In this document: one piece after another, positions 1 through 5,845 of the stretch
Position numbering within the stretch: position 1 is the first letter of the stretch
Layout: each line of letters opens with the position of its first letter
DNA from: Synergistaceae bacterium
GTDB taxonomy: Bacteria; Synergistota; Synergistia; Synergistales; Synergistaceae
Direction of reading: 5' to 3'
Length of the DNA stretch: 6,109 nt
NCBI GenBank assembly: GCA_012513245.1
Contig: JAAZCN010000189.1
Location: forward strand, 1-6,109
Notes under the pieces: generated by a model
Seen by the model: only the letters and a program-made list of their open reading frames with translations
Told to the model about the DNA's origin: nothing
Databases searched by the model: none
Position numbers and translations under genes: made by a program

Positions 1-51
1 TATATCAACCCCGAACGCAAGTTCATCCTCTCATGGCAGTATGAATTTTAG
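1..51 (+). CDS. C-terminal end of a probable outer-membrane beta-barrel protein (partial)
   Basis: Reading frame 1 is open from the window edge to a TAG at 49-51 and encodes the last 16 residues, YINPERKFILSWQYEF. The ending with aromatic residues alternating up to a terminal phenylalanine (W-x-Y-x-F) is the pattern of the last strand of outer-membrane beta-barrels, which the BAM machinery recognises. An N-P-x-R-x-F stretch shortly before the end is common in TonB-dependent receptors, so a receptor of that kind is the best guess. A strong hairpin terminator follows 33 bases later, which supports a real gene end here. Only 16 residues are visible, so the family is an inference and the rest of the protein lies outside the window. 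Confidence 0.55.
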   Translation, partial: YINPERKFILSWQYEF

Positions 52-84
52 AGAACATAGACAATAGATAATCCGTTCCTCCCA

Positions 85-125
85 GAGGGCTCCCGGACTG
101 CACACCGGGGGCCCTTAACTTTATT
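85..125 (+). terminator. Rho-independent terminator after the beta-barrel gene
   Basis: GGGCTCCCGG (87-96) pairs with CCGGGGGCCC (105-114) across an 8-base loop, giving a 10-bp GC-rich stem with one G-U pair. A86-T115 and a G-U pair extend it. The T-rich tail TTAACTTTATT follows directly. It separates the partial gene at 1-51 from the hydrolase gene that starts at 176. Confidence 0.8.
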
Positions 126-142
126 CTGTATATGTTTATTTG

Positions 143-151
143 TGATATAGT
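143..151 (+). promoter_or_regulatory. Candidate extended -10 promoter of the amidohydrolase gene
   Basis: TGATATAGT matches the extended -10 form TG-N-TATAAT at all but one position of the hexamer. It sits after the terminator and about 12 bases before the Shine-Dalgarno, so transcription would start near 158 and leave a short leader. No good -35 box lies at the usual distance, which is tolerated by extended -10 promoters. This rests on sequence pattern alone. Confidence 0.35.
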
Positions 152-175
152 TTTGAGGGTCAGAGGAAAGGCGGC

Positions 176-982
176 ATGATAAGGGCTATGATAATAGATT
201 TCCATACACACATATTTCCTGACGGTTTTGCGGACCGAGCGATGTCTGTTTTGTCAGCCAATGGCAATGTCAAATACGCGGCCCCTGCCACCTTGAACGG
301 ACTTGTTTCAACGATGGATGAATGCGGGGTGGACAGGTCCGTCGTACTCAACGTTGTTACCAAGGAGAACCAGCATGAAAATGTCCTCCGTTTTGCAAAA
401 AAGATAGACCCTGAGAGGGTAATATCCTTCGGGTCCGTTCTCCCGAGTTCGGTATACGCGCTTGAATATGTATGGAAAATATCAGACGAAGGGCTTAAGG
501 GTATAAAATTCCATCCCGCCCTGCAGAGGATATATCCTGACGATGAAAAGTACTTTCCAATTTACGACCTGGCGCGGGCGCTAAACCTGATCGTTGTCTT
601 CCACGTCGGTTTTGATTACTCTTTCCCTGATGAACTGAACGCTTCGCCTGAGTCGATGATGAAAATAGCAAGGAGTTTTCCGGGCTTGAGGATAGTAGCT
701 GCCCATCTTGGCGGACTTAAGATGGCAGAAGATGTCCTTGAAGCAGTGGCAGGACAGTCGGACATCTACATGGATACAGCTTACTGCGCTGATCCTTGGC
801 TGGACAAGAGGCTTTTTAAAGAGATAATAAGAAAGCACGGGGCCGATAAAATTCTTTTCGGAAGTGATTATCCATGGCATTTGCCCTCTCGCGAGATATC
901 ACTGATAAGATCGCTGGATATTTCTGAAGAGGAAAAAGAGATGATACTTGGAGGAAATGCAGAACGGCTGTTAGGGATGTAA
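176..982 (+). CDS. Amidohydrolase-2 family metal-dependent hydrolase
   Basis: The 268-residue protein is a complete TIM-barrel hydrolase of the amidohydrolase-related (Amidohydro_2, ACMSD-like) family. Visible metal-site elements are the N-terminal H10-T-H12 on strand 1, K111-F-H113, H143 at the end of a hydrophobic strand (IVVFH), H177 in AAHLGG, and the conserved aspartate D231 in FGSDYPW. The C-terminal GGNAERLL (259-266) is the usual family ending. These positions would bind one or two divalent metals and a catalytic water. Substrates in the family include decarboxylated ring acids, lactones and amides, and nothing here picks one. GAGGA at 163-167 precedes the ATG at 176 at a good distance; an in-frame ATG at 188 has no comparable site. 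It has its own terminator upstream and a 92-bp gap to the regulator's preferred start, so it may be transcribed alone or with it. The family is sure, the reaction is not. Confidence 0.9.
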   Translation: MIRAMIIDFHTHIFPDGFADRAMSVLSANGNVKYAAPATLNGLVSTMDECGVDRSVVLNVVTKENQHENVLRFAKKIDPERVISFGSVLPSSVYALEYVWKISDEGLKGIKFHPALQRIYPDDEKYFPIYDLARALNLIVVFHVGFDYSFPDELNASPESMMKIARSFPGLRIVAAHLGGLKMAEDVLEAVAGQSDIYMDTAYCADPWLDKRLFKEIIRKHGADKILFGSDYPWHLPSREISLIRSLDISEEEKEMILGGNAERLLGM

Positions 983-1061
983 AAAATAGATCCCCTACAT
1001 TGTAGTTTTTATTCTCTTGCTCTGTTTTACATGTCACCCTGACTGAAGCTGACTTTTGAAC

Positions 1062-1066
1062 GGAGG
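1062..1066 (+). promoter_or_regulatory. Shine-Dalgarno that sets the regulator start at TTG 1075
   Basis: GGAGG at 1062-1066 overlaps the in-frame GTG at 1066-1068, so that codon cannot be the start served by this site. The next in-frame start codon, TTG at 1075-1077, lies 8 bases downstream, which is the usual spacing. The regulator is therefore best read as 226 residues from TTG rather than 229 from GTG. Confidence 0.75.
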
Positions 1067-1074
1067 TGTTCGTT

Positions 1075-1755
1075 TTGATCCAAAATGGACCGCTGATATC
1101 CCTTTTTGAAGAGAGCTTTTCTTTCTGGGATAAAATTAGTGATATCGAAAGAGAAGCCATTATGGACAACACCTCTGATATCATTTATGAGAAGGGTATC
1201 TGTCTTAGCGGAAGCGATGATTCCTGTGCAGGGGTCTTTTTTGTCAGGTCAGGGACGCTTAGGGTCTACATGCTTTCCGAAGAGGGAAAAGACTTTACAC
1301 TCTTTCGTCTGAATCCGGGGGATGTCTGCATTCTTTCTGCTTCATGCGTTTTGAAGATGATCCGTTTCGAAGTCCTGATCGAGGCCGAGACAGACTGCAG
1401 GATATTTGTGGTAAATGCGAATTTCTTCTCGGACCTGGCCGCAAAAAACGTATGGGTGGAGAATTATTCATATAAAGTTGCAGCTGAGCGTTTTTCGGAT
1501 GTGATAGAAGCGATCCAGCGTATATTATTCCTAAGCGTGGACGAGAGGCTTGCGAACTTCCTTCTTGAAGAGATGGAGAGTAAAGGTTGTAATGTTATAC
1601 CTGTGACCCACGAACAGATAGCCAGATACATAGGAAGCGCCAGGGAAGTTGTTTCTAGGACGCTTAAATCCTTTTATCTGCTCGGCGCAGTCGAACTTTC
1701 CCGAAAAGGCATAAAGATCGTCAACAGAAAACTTCTCCAAAGTATGAGTAAATAA
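1075..1755 (+). CDS. Crp/Fnr-family transcriptional regulator, cysteine-rich
   Basis: This 226-residue protein (counted from the TTG start) has the Crp/Fnr layout: an N-terminal cyclic-nucleotide-binding-like beta-roll at about 15-120, a long dimerisation helix at about 126-155, and a winged helix-turn-helix at about 175-222. The helix-turn-helix reads THEQIARYIGSAREVVSRTL (178-197); the recognition helix carries R190, E191 and R195, the same R-E-x-x-x-R spacing that CRP uses to read TGTGA. The cyclic-nucleotide pocket motif with its conserved Arg is missing and replaced by GDVCILSASCVL, so cAMP is unlikely to be the signal. Cysteines at 44, 51, 85, 91 and 108 lie in the sensor half and could carry a redox signal or an iron-sulfur centre, but the N-terminal cysteine cluster of E. 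coli FNR is absent. It ends 3 bp from the convergent ferredoxin operon, a likely target. HcpR-type regulators of anaerobes are a possible comparison. Confidence 0.88.
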   Translation: MIQNGPLISLFEESFSFWDKISDIEREAIMDNTSDIIYEKGICLSGSDDSCAGVFFVRSGTLRVYMLSEEGKDFTLFRLNPGDVCILSASCVLKMIRFEVLIEAETDCRIFVVNANFFSDLAAKNVWVENYSYKVAAERFSDVIEAIQRILFLSVDERLANFLLEEMESKGCNVIPVTHEQIARYIGSAREVVSRTLKSFYLLGAVELSRKGIKIVNRKLLQSMSK

Positions 1756-1758
1756 TAG

Positions 1759-2340
1759 CTAAAGTCTCTCTCCCTCTTTTATCTTACATATCATCTGGGT
1801 AGCAGTTCCAATAGGGCAATAGACGCACCATGACCTAGGCTTGTATACGAGCATGCTCAGCAGACCTAGTATTAGGGAGGTCAGCATCAGGCTGTAAAAC
1901 CCGTAAGCAAATTGTACTGCCCACAGAGGGATGCTGTCCCCTGCTCTGTTGGCCAATCTCCAGGGCAGGTCGAAAGTCCATAAGAGTCTTAAGGATTCAT
2001 TGAGGCTGCCGCTTCCTGAAAAAACGGCCCATGTTGTAAAGAGCATGTTTACAAACATGACCATGAAGAAAGCAAGGAAGGCATATCTAAACCATTTGCT
2101 TTTTAAAAAGACAGGCAGGTCCCTGTTGAGTGAGATCTTATAATCAGTTCCCAAAAGGGTGAAAAGTTGTCCTCTTCCGCAGTAACTGTTGCAAAACGTT
2201 TTTTCCTTGCCGAAGATAGACATCAGCATGGGAACAAGAAAACAAATCATGCCGAACCATCCGAACATAATGTTGAAAAGTCCAACAGAGAAATAGATGA
2301 TAGTTACTATCCACACTCTATCTTTCCAGCTTTTATTCAT
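1759..2340 (-). CDS. NapH-like polytopic membrane protein with [Fe-S] cysteine motifs
   Basis: The 193-residue product has about four hydrophobic segments (roughly 10-26, 28-44, 85-107 and 141-166). After the second comes C50-N-S-Y-C54-G-R-G-Q, and after the last comes C172-V-Y-C175-P-I-G with a further C185. Cysteine motifs followed by Gly or Pro at the ends of membrane helices are typical of the NapH/YccM/CcoG-like group (Fer4_5), which binds [4Fe-4S] clusters near the membrane and passes electrons between quinol or membrane partners and soluble carriers. The motifs are shorter than in full NapH and there is no C-terminal ferredoxin domain; that role may be filled by the separate ferredoxin encoded just upstream. 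The ATG at 2340 lies 2 bases after the ferredoxin stop, with AGGA inside the ferredoxin's last codons, so translation is probably coupled. A longer reading from 2412 would overlap the ferredoxin and is not supported. The electron partner is unknown. Confidence 0.82.
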   Translation of the reverse strand: MNKSWKDRVWIVTIIYFSVGLFNIMFGWFGMICFLVPMLMSIFGKEKTFCNSYCGRGQLFTLLGTDYKISLNRDLPVFLKSKWFRYAFLAFFMVMFVNMLFTTWAVFSGSGSLNESLRLLWTFDLPWRLANRAGDSIPLWAVQFAYGFYSLMLTSLILGLLSMLVYKPRSWCVYCPIGTATQMICKIKEGERL

Positions 2341-2342
2341 TC

Positions 2343-2552
2343 TTATTCCTGTGCCTCCATGTATATAGCAGAAGCCGGGCATGCAGTGACACATTTGGTG
2401 CAGCCTATACACTTATCAGCGTCGACCTCTGCGGTTATACCTTTGTATATTATTATTGCGCTCACCGGGCATGCTTTAACGCAGGCTCCACAGGCTACGC
2501 AATCTTCCTTTAAAACCTTTGCTTTTTTTGCTTTTCTAATTTGTGCTGCCAT
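2343..2552 (-). CDS. Small 2x[4Fe-4S] ferredoxin
   Basis: The 69-residue protein has a lysine-rich N terminus (about 6-15) and two clostridial-type cluster motifs: C18-V-A-C21-G-A-C24-V-K-A-C28-P and C48-I-G-C51-T-K-C54-V-T-A-C58-P. Each is a full CxxCxxCxxxCP set, so both cubane clusters should form, with the last cysteine of each motif completing the opposite cluster as usual in this fold. It would act as a soluble low-potential electron carrier. The start is the ATG at 2552 with AGGA nine bases upstream; a GTG at 2624 would add 24 residues without family similarity and would lie upstream of the predicted transcription start. It is followed after 2 bases by the membrane iron-sulfur gene, its probable partner. 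The 85-bp gap before it contains a candidate Crp/Fnr-dependent promoter. Confidence 0.92.
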   Translation of the reverse strand: MAAQIRKAKKAKVLKEDCVACGACVKACPVSAIIIYKGITAEVDADKCIGCTKCVTACPASAIYMEAQE

Positions 2553-2583
2553 TCGGTCACATCCTATCTCTGTTCCACCTCTT

Positions 2584-2589
2584 TTTATA
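2584..2589 (-). promoter_or_regulatory. Candidate -10 box of the ferredoxin operon
   Basis: Read on the minus strand, TATAAA matches five of six bases of the -10 consensus. Transcription would begin near 2577, leaving a leader of about 25 bases that contains the ferredoxin Shine-Dalgarno. There is no good -35 box at the usual distance; its place is taken by the inverted repeat at 2611-2625, as expected for an activator-dependent promoter. Confidence 0.45.
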
Positions 2590-2610
2590 TCACCGATAAT
2601 GTCAGGCGTC

Positions 2611-2625
2611 TGTGACCTGATCACA
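2611..2625 (-). promoter_or_regulatory. Candidate Crp/Fnr-type operator, TGTGA-N5-TCACA
   Basis: On the minus strand the sequence is TGTGATCAGGTCACA, with perfect 5-bp arms matching CRP half-sites. The spacer is 5 bases where E. coli CRP prefers 6, so the fit is good but not canonical. With the TATAAA at 2589-2584 taken as -10, the centre falls at about -41, the position of class II activator sites. Flanking GGCG and CGCC extend the symmetry with a two-base offset, so a hairpin in RNA reading through from the ureohydrolase gene is also possible. Binding by the regulator encoded at 1075-1755 is inference. Confidence 0.5.
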
Positions 2626-2637
2626 CGCCGGCAGATC

Positions 2638-3609
2638 TTATCTCTCGGAGAGGCCTCTTAAAAACCAGAAGATGGACGATGCTGCCAGTGACGCGGTACG
2701 GTGGTCCTGGTCAAGAGGGGGAGAGACCTCCATTATGTCCAGATATTTTATCTGGGAGCTCCTTCCCGCAAGATAAGCTATCTTATCCAGCTCAGGAGCT
2801 TTCAGTCCGCTGGGGTTGCTTGCCGAAGCCCCCGGAGCCTCGGTGCTCCGTACCGAGTCAATGTCGAGAGACAGGGCAACTGTGCGCCCTTTTTTGCTGA
2901 CTATGCTCAAGGCCTGGATAAAGGATTCCATTACGCGCTCCGAGACCTCTTTAAGCGTAAATACACTCCCGCCCTGTTTCTTCACCCAGTTGTAATAATA
3001 AGGGGAGTTGTATAGTTCCTGAATGCCGAACTCAACGAAGGCGCTGCCCAAAAGAGCCTTGTCTTTCAGCTGTGTAAGGGCCCTATAGAAGGATGTCCCG
3101 CTGTTGATCCCGTTTTCATCTGTTCTTACATCAAGGTGGGCGTCTACGTTGATCAGGCCGAGTGAATCTTTTCCTAAACCTGCCCCCTGGACAAGTCCTG
3201 CAAGCCCCGGGTAAGTAAGGTCATGTCCACCGCCTATCACGAGAGGGATGCCGCCTCGTGATACAGAATCAGCAACGGTTTCCTGTAGTGCAAGATGTAC
3301 CTCTTCAAGTGTAAGTCCCTTTGTGGATATGTTCCCCACATCGATGACCTTTATCCTGTCAAAATCCATGTTGAACCCGGGTGTAAGTTTATAAAGTCGG
3401 CGCCGGATGTCATCAGGGCCCTTCGCGGCTCCGCCTCTTCCTTTGTTTGCAAGGATCCCCCTGTCTTCAGGTATGCCGATGATGACCACATCTGAATTCC
3501 GGACCGATGAAATCTTTCCCCGGTGTACAAGTTCTCCGAGTCTCCTGTCCTTTGGGTCGTTCCTGCTGTAGAAAAGGTCTCTGTCTGTTTTGTCCAGAAT
3601 ATATTTCAT
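2638..3609 (-). CDS. Ureohydrolase family enzyme, probably formimidoylglutamase-like
   Basis: The complete 323-residue protein belongs to the arginase/agmatinase/formimidoylglutamase family, which hydrolyses guanidino or formimino compounds with a two-manganese centre. All metal ligands are visible: H129 in GGGHD, D156, H158 and D160 in NVDAHLD, and D249 and D251 in SLDIDS. Length is normal for the family. The N-terminal stretch with LFYSRNDPKDRRLGELV, the NSGTSFYRAL loop (169-178), the PGASASNPSGL loop (259-269) and EVSPPLDQDHRTA (294-306) look more like formimidoylglutamase (HutG) than agmatinase, so release of formamide from N-formimino-glutamate in histidine breakdown is my leading guess. 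No other hut gene is in the window, so agmatinase or guanidinobutyrase cannot be excluded. GGAGGAG lies five bases before the ATG at 3609. The ferredoxin follows after 85 bp but seems to have its own promoter. Confidence 0.88.
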   Translation of the reverse strand: MKYILDKTDRDLFYSRNDPKDRRLGELVHRGKISSVRNSDVVIIGIPEDRGILANKGRGGAAKGPDDIRRRLYKLTPGFNMDFDRIKVIDVGNISTKGLTLEEVHLALQETVADSVSRGGIPLVIGGGHDLTYPGLAGLVQGAGLGKDSLGLINVDAHLDVRTDENGINSGTSFYRALTQLKDKALLGSAFVEFGIQELYNSPYYYNWVKKQGGSVFTLKEVSERVMESFIQALSIVSKKGRTVALSLDIDSVRSTEAPGASASNPSGLKAPELDKIAYLAGRSSQIKYLDIMEVSPPLDQDHRTASLAASSIFWFLRGLSER

Positions 3610-3865
3610 GTGATCTCCTCCGTAATAGATGTCGATCGTTCATACTTCCTAATTGTAACCAAACAGTAATGCGGCGCATAGTATTTTTGGCTGATTGAAA
3701 ATAATAATGTTCCTCCTGATCTTTTATGAGTTTCTCAGATTTGAGGAGGACAAAAGTGTGTGGGGTTTTTGTCTTTAACTGTCCTTAACTTAATACGAAA
3801 GACAGGACCTGTATCTCAAAACGAGATACAGGTCCTGTCTTTCGTATTTCAGATTTATTCTGGTG
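3610..3865. other. Intergenic region between ureohydrolase and phosphoglycerate mutase genes
   Basis: The 256 bases hold no full gene. From the left they contain the ureohydrolase leader (minus strand, Shine-Dalgarno near 3615-3621), an AT-rich stretch where its promoter should lie although I see no convincing -35/-10 pair, a TCCTCCT/AGGAGGA inverted repeat (3711-3717 with 3744-3750), and a plus-strand ten-codon frame from GTG 3756 to TAA 3788 behind that Shine-Dalgarno-like AGGAGG. The perfect 26-bp hairpin at 3792-3848 closes the region. Confidence 0.6.
3792..3848 (-). terminator. Perfect 26-bp inverted repeat, probable terminator of the efflux/gpmA operon
   Basis: Arm 3792-3817 is the exact reverse complement of arm 3823-3848, with a 5-base loop (AAAAC on the plus strand). 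The repeat begins 17 bases after the mutase stop codon in the direction of its transcription. The stem core is GC-rich and its outer part ends in CTTTCGTATT on either strand, so the U-rich tail needed for release is built into the stem and termination could work in both directions. No long T-run follows outside the repeat. Each arm also contains a shorter near-palindrome, ACAGG-A/T-CCTGT (3802-3812 and 3828-3838), which is unusual for a plain terminator. Confidence 0.7.
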
Positions 3866-4612
3866 TTATTTGCTCTTGCCCTGATTTGCCACTGCCGCCT
3901 GAGCTGCCGCTATAGCGTCTTCATCACCCAGATAATAGTGCTTTAGTGGTTTAAGCTCACCATCCAGCTCATAGACAAGCGGAACTCCGGTCGGGATATT
4001 CAGCTCTAATATGTCTTTCTCAGAGATGTTGTCCAGATATTTGACTAGAGCCCGAAGGCTGTTTCCATGAGCCGCTATTATGAGTTTTTTGCCGGCTTTG
4101 ATGTCAGGAACGATATGATCTTCCCAGTAAGGGATCGCCCTGGCGACTGTGTCTTCCAGGCATTCTCCTTCAGGCAGTTCCTTTTGCTTAAGCCCCGCGT
4201 ATCGGGGGTCCTTTCCGGGGTAGCGTTCATCGGTTTTTTCAAGAAGAGGCGGACGTGTGCTGTAACTGCGCCTCCAGATCTTTACTTGCTCATCTCCGTA
4301 CTTCACGGCGGTTTCGGATTTGTTCAGTCCCTGCAGTGCGCCGTAGTGGCGTTCGTTTAACTTCCATGAGTTCTCTACAGGGATCCACATAAGATCCATC
4401 TCTTCCAGAACGCACCAGAGCGTTTTTATTGATCTTTTGAGCACAGATGTATAGGCTTTATCAAAATCGAAGCCTTCTTCCTTCAGTACTTTGCCTGCGG
4501 ACTGTGCTTCGAGAAGTCCTTTTTCAGAAAGAGGGACGTCTGTCCAGCCTGTGAATCTGTTCTCCTTGTTCCATTTACTTTCTCCATGTCTAAGCAAAAC
4601 GATCTTATACAT
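3866..4612 (-). CDS. gpmA: 2,3-bisphosphoglycerate-dependent phosphoglycerate mutase
   Basis: The 248-residue protein interconverts 3- and 2-phosphoglycerate in glycolysis and gluconeogenesis through a phosphohistidine intermediate in the cytoplasm. It carries the histidine-phosphatase signature [10 protein letters not shown] with catalytic H9, followed by [16 protein letters not shown]60 in the SVLKRSIKT segment, E87 in [10 protein letters not shown] as acid/base, the YSTRPP segment (117-122), and the second active-site H182 in [15 protein letters not shown]. The C-terminal tail after YYLGD (227-229 region) is alanine-rich and is present, as in true GpmA rather than shorter GpmB-like phosphatases. 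Length is normal. AGGAGG overlaps the TAG stop of the adaptor gene upstream and sits 8 bases before the ATG at 4612, so the two are co-transcribed and probably coupled. A housekeeping glycolytic gene behind an efflux adaptor is an odd pairing. Identification is firm. Confidence 0.97.
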   Translation of the reverse strand: MYKIVLLRHGESKWNKENRFTGWTDVPLSEKGLLEAQSAGKVLKEEGFDFDKAYTSVLKRSIKTLWCVLEEMDLMWIPVENSWKLNERHYGALQGLNKSETAVKYGDEQVKIWRRSYSTRPPLLEKTDERYPGKDPRYAGLKQKELPEGECLEDTVARAIPYWEDHIVPDIKAGKKLIIAAHGNSLRALVKYLDNISEKDILELNIPTGVPLVYELDGELKPLKHYYLGDEDAIAAAQAAVANQGKSK

Positions 4613-4624
4613 TCAAGATGCCTC

Positions 4625-5845
4625 CTATTCAGATTTATCTTTATTATTGTTTTCTCCGCTTACAGTGACTTTGTCTCCGTCATTAAGGGTGTTTCCTCCA
4701 AAAATTATAACCCTGTCTCCGGTTTTTAATCCTTCTGTTATGTGGATCAGGTTTCCCTGCCTGGTGCCTGTTGAAACCACACGGAGCTTTGCTGTTCCTT
4801 CCACTTCAGTCAAAACGTAGAAACCTGTCTCACTTTCGTGAAGCGCGTTCTCCGGTATAAGGACCGCATTCTTGATCTCTCGTTCCACAATGGAAGCCTG
4901 GCCGAACATTCCGGGCCGGAGTTGTCCGCCTGTTTCTCTGTTGTCAAGCTCGATCTCTACATTGCTTGTCCTGGTTGAAGGGTCTACATATTGATCCACC
5001 CTTGTCACTTTTCCTTCAAATTCTTCGTTTGGTAGCGCGTCGAATTTAAGATATACAGGCATCCCGCTTTTAACAACAAAAATTTTTGATTCAGGGACTT
5101 TTAAGGTGGCTTCTAATTTACTTAGATCGGCAATATCAATTATGGGTGAATTTGGAGATATCATTGCGCCTGTCGTAAGTGAGAAATCATTAAGTACTGT
5201 ACCATCTATTGGGGCCACCATTATGTAATCTGCTTTTGCTGATCTTACGCGTCCCAGTTCTGCAGCTGCCTGTTTCTCTTTTGCAAGTGCCGCATTGTAG
5301 GAAGCTCTGGCGCTTGTGTAAGCAGTCTCTACTGAATCGTACTGCTGCTGTGTGCTGAATCCCTCGTTGACGAGCCTTTCGTACCTGTCAAGATTTGTCT
5401 TAGCGTTCATCATCTCAGCTCTTGCTCTTTCAGTGTCGGCTTTAGCAGATGCCGCCTGGGCATTTACTGAACCTATGAGGGCATCCTGCTGGTCGTGTTC
5501 GAGAGTGGCTATTATCTGACCCTTCCTGACCAGATCTCCCTGACTGACGTGAAGTTTATCAAGTCTTCCTGTCACTCGGGGAAGTAACTCTACTCTGTCT
5601 ACAGCGTCTATTGATGTGTTCTGGACGATGCTTTCCCTGACGATCTTATCTGCTTGGACCGTTTCGACCTTGACTGCCGCTGCCTGCGCTCCGTTATTTT
5701 TCTTGGCCGGTGAGAAGATGGATTCCCTTCTGCTGTATATTCCGACAGAAGCCAGCAACAGAACTGCCACAGCAAGGATGATCATCAGCTTCCTGTTTTT
5801 CGAGAATCTTACGGAATAAGTACCATTTTTGTTTTTATTCGTCAT
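4625..5845 (-). CDS. Periplasmic adaptor (membrane fusion protein) of an RND-type efflux system
   Basis: The 406-residue protein is a HlyD/AcrA-like adaptor linking an inner-membrane pump to a TolC-type channel. In order: a cytoplasmic basic N terminus, one membrane anchor at about 19-37 (no lipobox cysteine), a first lipoyl half with LLPRVTGRLDKLHVSQGD (87-104), an alpha-helical hairpin rich in Ala, Glu, Lys and Arg (about 120-205), the second lipoyl half with VAPIDGTVLNDFSLTTGAMI (210-229), a beta-barrel domain (about 245-320, including LRPGMFGQASI), and a membrane-proximal domain to about 395. The tail is hydrophilic and Asn/Lys-rich. The ATG at 5845 overlaps the channel gene's TGA as ATGA; an upstream in-frame ATG at 5869 lacks a Shine-Dalgarno. 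It is followed by gpmA, not by a pump gene, so the transporter partner is outside the window or elsewhere. Substrate is unknown. Confidence 0.92.
   Translation of the reverse strand: MTNKNKNGTYSVRFSKNRKLMIILAVAVLLLASVGIYSRRESIFSPAKKNNGAQAAAVKVETVQADKIVRESIVQNTSIDAVDRVELLPRVTGRLDKLHVSQGDLVRKGQIIATLEHDQQDALIGSVNAQAASAKADTERARAEMMNAKTNLDRYERLVNEGFSTQQQYDSVETAYTSARASYNAALAKEKQAAAELGRVRSAKADYIMVAPIDGTVLNDFSLTTGAMISPNSPIIDIADLSKLEATLKVPESKIFVVKSGMPVYLKFDALPNEEFEGKVTRVDQYVDPSTRTSNVEIELDNRETGGQLRPGMFGQASIVEREIKNAVLIPENALHESETGFYVLTEVEGTAKLRVVSTGTRQGNLIHITEGLKTGDRVIIFGGNTLNDGDKVTVSGENNNKDKSE

Noticed and set aside
995..1010. CTACATTGTAG plus T5 as a terminator after the amidohydrolase gene
   Set aside because: The palindrome leaves no proper loop and at most about four AT-rich pairs, too weak to call.
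1033..1043. GTCA-CCC-TGAC upstream of the regulator as an autoregulatory operator
   Set aside because: Only 4-bp arms, a 3-base spacer, and no match to the TGTGA-type site at 2611-2625.
1066..1074. GTG at 1066 as start of the Crp/Fnr regulator
   Set aside because: The GGAGG site overlaps this codon; the in-frame TTG at 1075 has the right 8-base spacing.
2341..2412. ATG at 2412 as start of the NapH-like protein
   Set aside because: It would overlap the second cluster motif of the ferredoxin; ATG 2340 has AGGA at good spacing and follows the ferredoxin stop by 2 bases.
2553..2624. GTG at 2624 as start of the ferredoxin, adding 24 residues
   Set aside because: The extra residues do not look like ferredoxin, and the codon lies inside the inverted repeat and upstream of the predicted transcript start.
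2167..2661. Plus-strand 164-codon open frame across the ferredoxin region
   Set aside because: It is antisense to the two well-supported iron-sulfur genes, lacks a Shine-Dalgarno and shows no recognisable domain.
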